Shown in pieces: positions 57,939-64,000 of a stretch of DNA of 64,000 nt. Position 1 is the stretch's first letter. Each line of letters begins with the position of its first letter. The notes beneath the pieces were generated by a model. The model saw only the letters and a list, made by a program, of their open reading frames with translations. It ran no database searches and was not told where the DNA came from. Origin of the DNA: Anthoceros angustus. Its lineage: Eukaryota > Streptophyta > Anthocerotopsida > Anthocerotales > Anthocerotaceae. The position numbers and the translations under genes are program-made. The stretch is taken from positions 1,353,478-1,417,477 of the forward strand of contig MU008154.1 in assembly GCA_010909165.1 (NCBI GenBank). The letters are read 5' to 3'.

Positions 57939-60900
57939 ATGGCTGAAAGGAAGTGTGGAGGGCGCAAGCTAGATGTGTTTGTGGTGGATAGTGTCAGCAA
58001 GCGGGTTTGCCACCACTGTCTTCATGAAACAAGGGCACAAGGGCGTCCGCAAATTGTGGATGATGAGAAGGTTGCAAAGTGGCAGCAGCCCTTTTGATGG
58101 GCTTACCAGGTGGACAGGCCCATGGTGCCGGAGTAGTCCTATGCAGAGCTCACAAAGTTTTTGATGCGGATTGAGGGTCATCATGGCCGTTGTCCCATCG
58201 TGTTCTAGGTGCAAGCATCATTTGGTGCTCAATTTGGTGAGTAATGGTTGAAACATCCTTCTTTTGTCCTCTTATACTGAATATAATTATATAAAATTGA
58301 TTTCGTTTCCAAATGGTCTGGTATTTTTATACCTAATAGTATTCTTATGTATGTATCTGAGGTTAAAATATGAAACTAGATTATGGAAAAAAAAACCTTG
58401 AAAAAAAAACCCCCAATCCAAAGACGCTAGGACGGCGCAAACAAGGCTTGTAGGTGATGGTGATGGCGCCTAGGGAGTGCATCATTCGAAGCCACAAACA
58501 AGTTGGCAATGTCAAGGTAGGCATCTACACGCAACAATCTGGATGCATCATGAGACACAACCTTGGAGAAACAGCCGTTGCTGCGATTGCCTATTGGGCG
58601 CGAGTGGTGGGTGGGTGAAATAGGGTAACATTTTAAGAGCTGCTGCCCTATGCACCTGCTTATAGCTCTCTTTTCTCTCTCTTTAGAGCAAAATAAAAGT
58701 TACCAGTTTTTTAACTTTCGCATTTTATAGTAAATGTTCGAGCCATTCTCAATCATTTTACCACAGTACTTTCATAGTTTTACGGATATGCTGCATACTT
58801 TCTAGGTATATTCTACTGGGTTGAAGGGGTGTACACCGGTGATTTTGGATGTGCCTTGTCTTCAGAGTAATATTTCTTTTTCTACTCATTGTACGGTCCA
58901 AATAGAAAGTTTATCATTTCCAAGATCTCGTCAAAACGGGAATATTTCTACAAGCAATGGTAAGTGTAAGAAATTTTAGATATTTGAATACAACCACTAA
59001 AAATCTCATATACTAACCTCAAACAGTGCAAACAACTCTTTTTGATTCTTCGATAGCTACAAACGAAGGTACAAACAGGGTTTAGGGTTTAGGGATTCAG
59101 TGGCCCCTCAGTTGTAGGGCATCGTGCCAAGTGATTGTGATCAGACATCTGAAGTTCAACATGACAGAAATATGGCTATATTGCCATCTTTGGATATAGT
59201 ATTGCAGCATGGGACTGCGAATGGAAATCCAAGCAGTTTTGAGCAGCGACTTGCTGAGATCTCCCGAGAACGGGAGTTGGGGTATGATAGACAGAAACAG
59301 GAAAGGGAGTTTCAATGGCAAAAGGATTTGGAGGCACTGATTGAGAGGTAGGCGTACATTTGAATTACAGTGTCAAGCAAGAGAGAAAGCTCTTGAGATT
59401 CAGAGGCGAAAAAATGTGGAGAGGAGACAAGAGCACTTGAAACATTAAGAAAAACTCAATCAGCAGTAGAAAGAGCAGCAAGAGATTCAAAGATTGCACC
59501 ACGAAAGACAACAGGAGCAGAAGAATGATAATGTGCCTCGAGAAATGCCCACTGCCATCCGCGAAAATCCGTCAGGATCAGTAAGTGTTGTTATGCTCTA
59601 TTAAATCACTTTCAGCAGATTGAAAACTAATTGTAGTGTTCTATTAGGTTGTGACCTTACGGAAGGCGGACAATTTCTTGAAGCCCTCAACTTCATCACT
59701 TTCGGCCAACTATGATAATGTTGGACAAGTTGTATAATCAAGTCAAGTGGTCGTGAAAATTACATTTTCGAATTGTACAATTACAGTCAATTTCCCAAAA
59801 TAAGGTGAGTATCATTCCTTAAGTATACATGGTTATCTTGAATATTTCCTGTTCCCTAGTTATCTGACCTATTTTGCGTTTTGTCCTAACTTATGTTTTA
59901 TTGTAGGTTTCAAATGGCAGAAATGGCAGTAGTAGAGTTCAATCTATTCTGGTATTTACTCTACATTATTTTAATTTGTATTTCATGCCATTCTGGATAT
60001 ATAGGAAACTCTGCAAAGAGGTATATCTTGGATCCGCATGAATATTACTTAACAGAAAATGTTTTTGCTAGAGAAAGAAGTCCCTTGCCAACAGTGGTGA
60101 AGGGTACTGCTAACAAACGAGTGGTTGCAGATGATGTAAACCCTGTTGGTGTCCCATCTCTCGGTCTACCGGATGGTGATTTCTCAGAACCTCAACCTGA
60201 GCCTATTTCTGCTCATGTTGAGGAGTCCCCAAGAGAAATTCCAGAAAATTGCTTGGACTTGGATATGAAGGGCCCAAGGGGCCCTAAAAGAAAGCGAGAC
60301 TGGGATCTTGAACATGAGGTCCTGGATAGCCATCTGCATGAATTTGGTGAGTTCCATCGGGCCAGTTGAAATCATGATTGCGTTATTTGTGATGGACTAT
60401 TTTGTTCAGTCCTGTGGTGTTTTATTGTAGGATTCATCTTGAGAGACTCTCCATCATTCTTTCCCATGAAAGATAGAGCCTATTATGTGCTGAAGGCATT
60501 TTGCAATCCTTTAATCCATCCTTTTTGGGAGCAAAATGTTGCCACATTGCAGCTTGTGGAATCAAGTCTCCGGAAGACTATTTCAGGTCCTTGGACGTTT
60601 CATTGTGTTGTTCAATGCTTTTAAGTCCTAACTTACGATTTTGGAGGAATAATGTAAGGAATGAGGCTCGGCACTATTTGAAGGGTGAGAAGAAAGTCAA
60701 GACATACTTGCCAAAGAGCAGAAGAGGAATAAGAAGTATTCTTGAAAGAGGAACAGTAGATTGGCGTCATCGAAATAACAAAAACTTCTTTGCTGAAGAG
60801 CAGAGGTTGCTAGCAAGCCTTATAGCCACTATGGATTTGGAGGTCAACGACAGTTTGTGGATAGGTTCAAGGGTAGGTTTGGTAGGGACCCATCGTTGGA

Positions 60901-61195
60901 GGAGATCAGTGCTGTTGGGTCCAAGCCAGGACACTGGCTCAAGAAGCTACATGCATTTTGGAAGGCTAGCCAAACTGCAAGTCCTCCATTGGGGACTGAG
61001 AAGGATGTAGTAGGGAAGTTGGACAAGGCTGTGAATGTATGGAATCTTTTACATGAAGCAGGGTATGAGAGTGAAGAGTGTGATGAAAAAGTCATGGAGG
61101 CAATTCTTCAGAAGAATGTTTTGGATGAAGGCTTCATGGTGGAGCATTTGCTTCCTCAAGCAGTGGCAAAGAAAGCAAAGAAATCCACTGGCTAA
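57939..61195 (+). pseudogene. Unrecognised decayed multi-exon gene
   Basis: Candidate exons: 57939-58236 (MAERKCGGRKLDVFVVDSVS with a CHHC group, three in-frame TGA/TAG stops, then a GTGAGT donor); about 59124-59580 (RLAEISRERELGYDRQKQER then a Gln/Glu/Arg-rich coiled-coil stretch with two stops and one frameshift, ending at a gtaagt donor); about 59647-59738; about 60003-60345 (basic KGPRGPKRKRDWDLEHEVLD); 60431-60585; 60650-61195 with a 1-base shift near 60840 (RFGRDPSLEEISAVGSKPGH, WNLLHEAGYESEECDEKVME, ending KKAKKSTG). I know no family for it. The last segment is well preserved, so it could be a decayed host gene or a transposon gene. The frames were not joined. Confidence 0.35.
58240..59120. 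other. Intron-like or intergenic stretch inside the decayed gene
   Basis: AT-rich with homopolymer runs of A (58385-58410) and no ORF of note. Contains tttagggtttagggattcag near 59080, a telomere-like word that is too short to interpret. Confidence 0.4.
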
Positions 61196-61452
61196 TCCAC
61201 GGTGAGAGTTTACACTCAATACCTTATCCTTGTTCGTTTAGGGTTTATTAGTGCTCTGATTAAGGTGGAAATTGTGTGACGCTTAGCTGGGGGACACTTT
61301 CTATTTTGCAGAGTTGGCTAAACTTGTGAACTGAGCATGCTCGAGACTGGAGGGTGGACTGGAGAAACTTGCTTGTTAGGTCTGTGGGTAGAAAGTGAAT
61401 AGGCTGCCTGTATTGCATTTGTAGAGTTTCAAGTTCAAACTAAACCAAATGA

Positions 61453-62057
61453 CATTACTACGGGCCCCTGGACTATAGTGTTTTGTTTACTACGGAACTA
61501 AACTTTACAACGAAATAAAACTTTACTACAACCAAGTGACCTTTACAATGCGACTAAAGCAGGGCCCTCTTACACGAATTGAACTTTACAACGAGGTGCA
61601 CATTACAACGGAGGTGCACATTACAAGTGACCTTTACAATGGAGATGTACATTACAACGGATAATGTTGTAAAGAGTTTTACAACGCCAAGAGGGTTAGT
61701 TAACTGGGTTATCTAACTAAGGTTTAGGGTATGAATCCGAACCTTGGTTAGCCAACTTGATTAACAAGACTAGAGTAAACTAACCATGGTTGGAGGAACC
61801 CTAGTATTTAAAGCTGGAAAGTAGTAAGCAACTTTGTCTGATAAATAGTAGAAGATGTTGTAAAGGCTAGCAGATCACATCGGGTTTAGGTACACCACAC
61901 ATGCGCCCATCTACCGTATCTGAATACATGTGAGCCTTTACTACAGACTAAACTTTACTACAGACTAAACTTTACTACAGTGTTTTACTACAACCTTAGT
62001 AAAGTCATAGTAAAATGTAGTAATGTCCGTAGTAAAAGGGCCCGCTTCCTAGTAGTG
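61453..62057. mobile_element. Small non-autonomous CACTA-like element
   Basis: The right end (cgcttcctagtagtg, ending 62057) shares ttcctagtagtg with the CACTA element at 45376. The left end near 61453 (cattactacgggcccc) is an imperfect inverted counterpart of the right-end block gtagtaaaagggcccgcttc. The interior is full of tttacaac and tttactac words, as in the subterminal arrays of the larger element. About 605 bp, no ORF. No clean target-site duplication found, so the left boundary is uncertain. Confidence 0.55.
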
Positions 62058-64000
62058 TCCTCTCGCCGTTCCCTCCTGCTTCCGATCTTCTTGAGCAGAT
62101 CCGCCTTCCTTTCCCCTTAGGCCCTTCCTCCTCTCTCATGACCCTCATTTTAGTCGTGGCGGGCGCCCGGCGGCTCGCCCTCCCGCCTCATGCGATGGTG
62201 CCTTGGAGGCCCACTCCTGAGTGTGGCGCGGCCGGTAGGCAGCGCCTGATTCCTCCGACTTCAAAGCCTCGCATCGAGCACCCCCCGGCCATGGCGGCTC
62301 TGAAGCGGCGCCTCTACCACCTCCGGTGATCAGCAACCCCGGTGTTTCATAAGGCATGAAAACCCGCGCCACTGTCGTCTGTGCGTCCGAATTTTCTTCA
62401 TCCGAATGTCCCAGATATCGTGCATTGGCCCATAGTCTTCATCCTCGGGATGAGTCGGTGCCCTCCTCGTTATGCATCCTTCTTCTCCTCCTCGCGTCCT
62501 GGCTCTTGGCTCTTAGCCATGACCCTCCTGTGTTGAACGACTGCTTGTGTGATTTCGCGCGCGTCACGATGAACGCATTCCCCAAGGCCTGGCGATGAAC
62601 AATGCTCGATGTTAGAGACAACCACAAATGAAGCAAAACATTGGAAAGCGGTGGATCGAGTTGCAGTCTGGGTTAACAAGCTTGTTAAAACGGTTCGCTT
62701 TGGCGGTTGGCACTTGATCACAAGATTGTTGAACGATCTCGAACATTCGATAGCTCGGGACCTGGCACCGCATCAAATTCTTGGGGCCTTGTAATGCGAG
62801 CAAGCGTACTGAGATCCCCATTCGACATGTCCAATGTTGCCCCACCTGACCGACCCCTTGCCCGTTGATTGGCGGTGCATCCTTGTAACCCATAATCCAC
62901 GGCTTGTATAGCGTCAAAACATGCTCGTCTCGTGGATCCCGAACAACCATCCAATCCTTGTCCAAGACCTTCACGCATCCATCCGAGCTCCCGTCGATAT
63001 GTTGTCTCCTCGCGTATGGCGAAGGAATAGGAACCACCCTCTTCCCACCCTTCTCCACCTTCTCTCCATGGCCTCCTCGATTTTGTTGTGGAAGCCTTTG
63101 CCCAGGCTTCGGACTTGATGGCCCGCTGCGAGCTGCCCTTTCTGCCCCAGCTAGCATGTCCTCCCAAAGGCAGGTCTTCCACCGCATCGCGCCTTCGCGT
63201 CTTTGCTTTCCGCTCACTCTCGTTTTCTTCGTCCTCTGCCGACAGATCCGGATTCAAGTCATACGATCCTTCTTGCTTTCGCCCATCGCCATCACCTTCA
63301 TTTCGGCAGGCCAATTCGGATGGGCCTTCCTTCTCGCTAATCAATTCCGGAACAAAGCGTCGATGGATTACAAATCGGTGCAAACACGGAAAGTGAGAAA
63401 ACCACAGCGGTAGCGTCGGTCTCCCTCGCCCAATTTCTCCAGCGTTCCGCAATCAAGGGGTTAGAGATGGCGCTCGCACTCTCATCGCGCTCGAGAAGTC
63501 GGACCCGCTCAGCGCTCCGTCGCGCAAAGCTTGCTCGCCGTTCTTGAGGGTAGTTCGCTCACGCCGGTTTTGTATGCCCGTTAAACTTGCTTTTTTAAGC
63601 GCCCGGCCATAACTCGTTCACCTCTCCAGTGAATAATTACTTTAAGTTAGGGTTTCCTGGTTGCTCCAACTAGCCGATGGTTCGAACCCCGGTGGGCACA
63701 TTATTAACGCCGCCATGTTGTACCTACAGGTTAACGTCTACCGCTTTTTCCCATTGCGGTTTGTTTTAATTACAAACCATAATGACTTTCCCGTTACTTG
63801 CCTCCACTGCAAGCATTAGTAACTTAACGACGTTTTCTTCAACAATGGTTTTATATGGTTGGTGACTGTTATTCAGCAAACGGCCTCCCAGGAAGGCTTA
63901 GACATTTCAGCGTATCTGATGTTAGAATGAACCTTGCCTTCTTTCAATTCCTCCACTATCGTCCTACCTCGGAAGACGCCCAACAAAATGCTTGGCCACT
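62058..64000. other. Unassigned terminal stretch with overlapping ORFs
   Basis: On the minus strand two overlapping frames (63217-62612 and 63452-62718) encode protein-like peptides such as DGCVKVLDKDWMVVRDPRDE, but no known family is evident and the frames do not join. At 63676-63700 the words gatggttcgaaccccggtgg resemble a tRNA T-arm/B box without the rest of a tRNA. From 63550 to 64000 I see nothing else. Confidence 0.35.

Noticed and set aside
59075-59096. Interstitial telomere repeat (tttagggtttaggg)
   Set aside because: Only two repeat units; expected by chance or as a telo-box, not a telomeric tract.
57785-61453. Autonomous CACTA element containing the decayed gene and ending at 62057
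   Set aside because: The right terminus pairs better with a left end near 61453, giving a 605-bp element that does not include the gene; no left CACTA terminus was seen near 57,800.
63670-63705. tRNA gene (ggttcgaaccccggtggg T-arm)
   Set aside because: No D-arm, anticodon stem or acceptor pairing upstream; only a B-box-like word.

Overview
The window is nuclear DNA of a land plant, most likely a non-seed plant (bryophyte or lycophyte grade). It carries a PAT1-type GRAS regulator, a plant-style DUF760 gene, a SCAI homologue, a plant-length RPS18 (152 aa), a Man1/Src1-type protein and a Peter Pan/SSF1 protein. Introns are spliceosomal GT-AG and short (about 80-265 bp), and CACTA and Ty3/gypsy elements are abundant. 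The species cannot be named from the sequence.

Layout. 1-19,000 is repeat-rich and essentially gene-free: tandem arrays of about 510-720 bp, 898 bp, 1.5 kb, 36 bp and 185 bp units, a purine-rich tract, and GC-rich stretches with broken, unrecognised ORFs. 19,000-36,500 is a gene island: an intronless PAT1-like GRAS gene (+); an eight-exon MSC-domain (Man1/Src1) gene (-) head-to-head with a nine-exon PPAN/SSF1 gene (+); then RPS18 (-). A 4.1 kb tandem duplication repeats the MSC 5' end, PPAN and RPS18. In the second copy PPAN and MSC are dead, but RPS18 is intact and encodes an identical protein. An intronless SCAI gene (+) follows. 38,000-47,500 is a decayed Ty3/gypsy element on the minus strand. 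Its polyprotein carries a C5 cytosine methyltransferase directly upstream of reverse transcriptase and a PHD finger after integrase. It is split by a CACTA element (40,996-45,376) with identifiable target-site duplication and terminal inverted repeats, and the junction was later tandemly duplicated. 48,000-53,450 holds a CACTA-transposase-like fragment and a 1.95 kb direct repeat carrying a transposase-like ORF. 53,869-55,367 is an intact three-exon DUF760 gene (-). 55,400-64,000 holds a 5S-rRNA-derived repeat block, a second Ty3 fragment, an unrecognised decayed multi-exon gene and a small CACTA-like element.

The most notable object is the Ty3 element that combines a DNA-methylation writer domain and a chromatin-reader domain. 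Its roughly 565-codon methyltransferase/RT frame has six in-frame stops, all TAG or TGA and no frameshift, which fits C-to-T decay of CAG and CGA codons. Independently, paired repeat copies across the window differ mostly by short indels at CTG/CAG sites. That may be a sequence-quality artefact in methylated DNA, so broken ORFs in the repeats should be read cautiously. All exon models were built by eye from splice sites and remembered family motifs; no alignment or database search was run.
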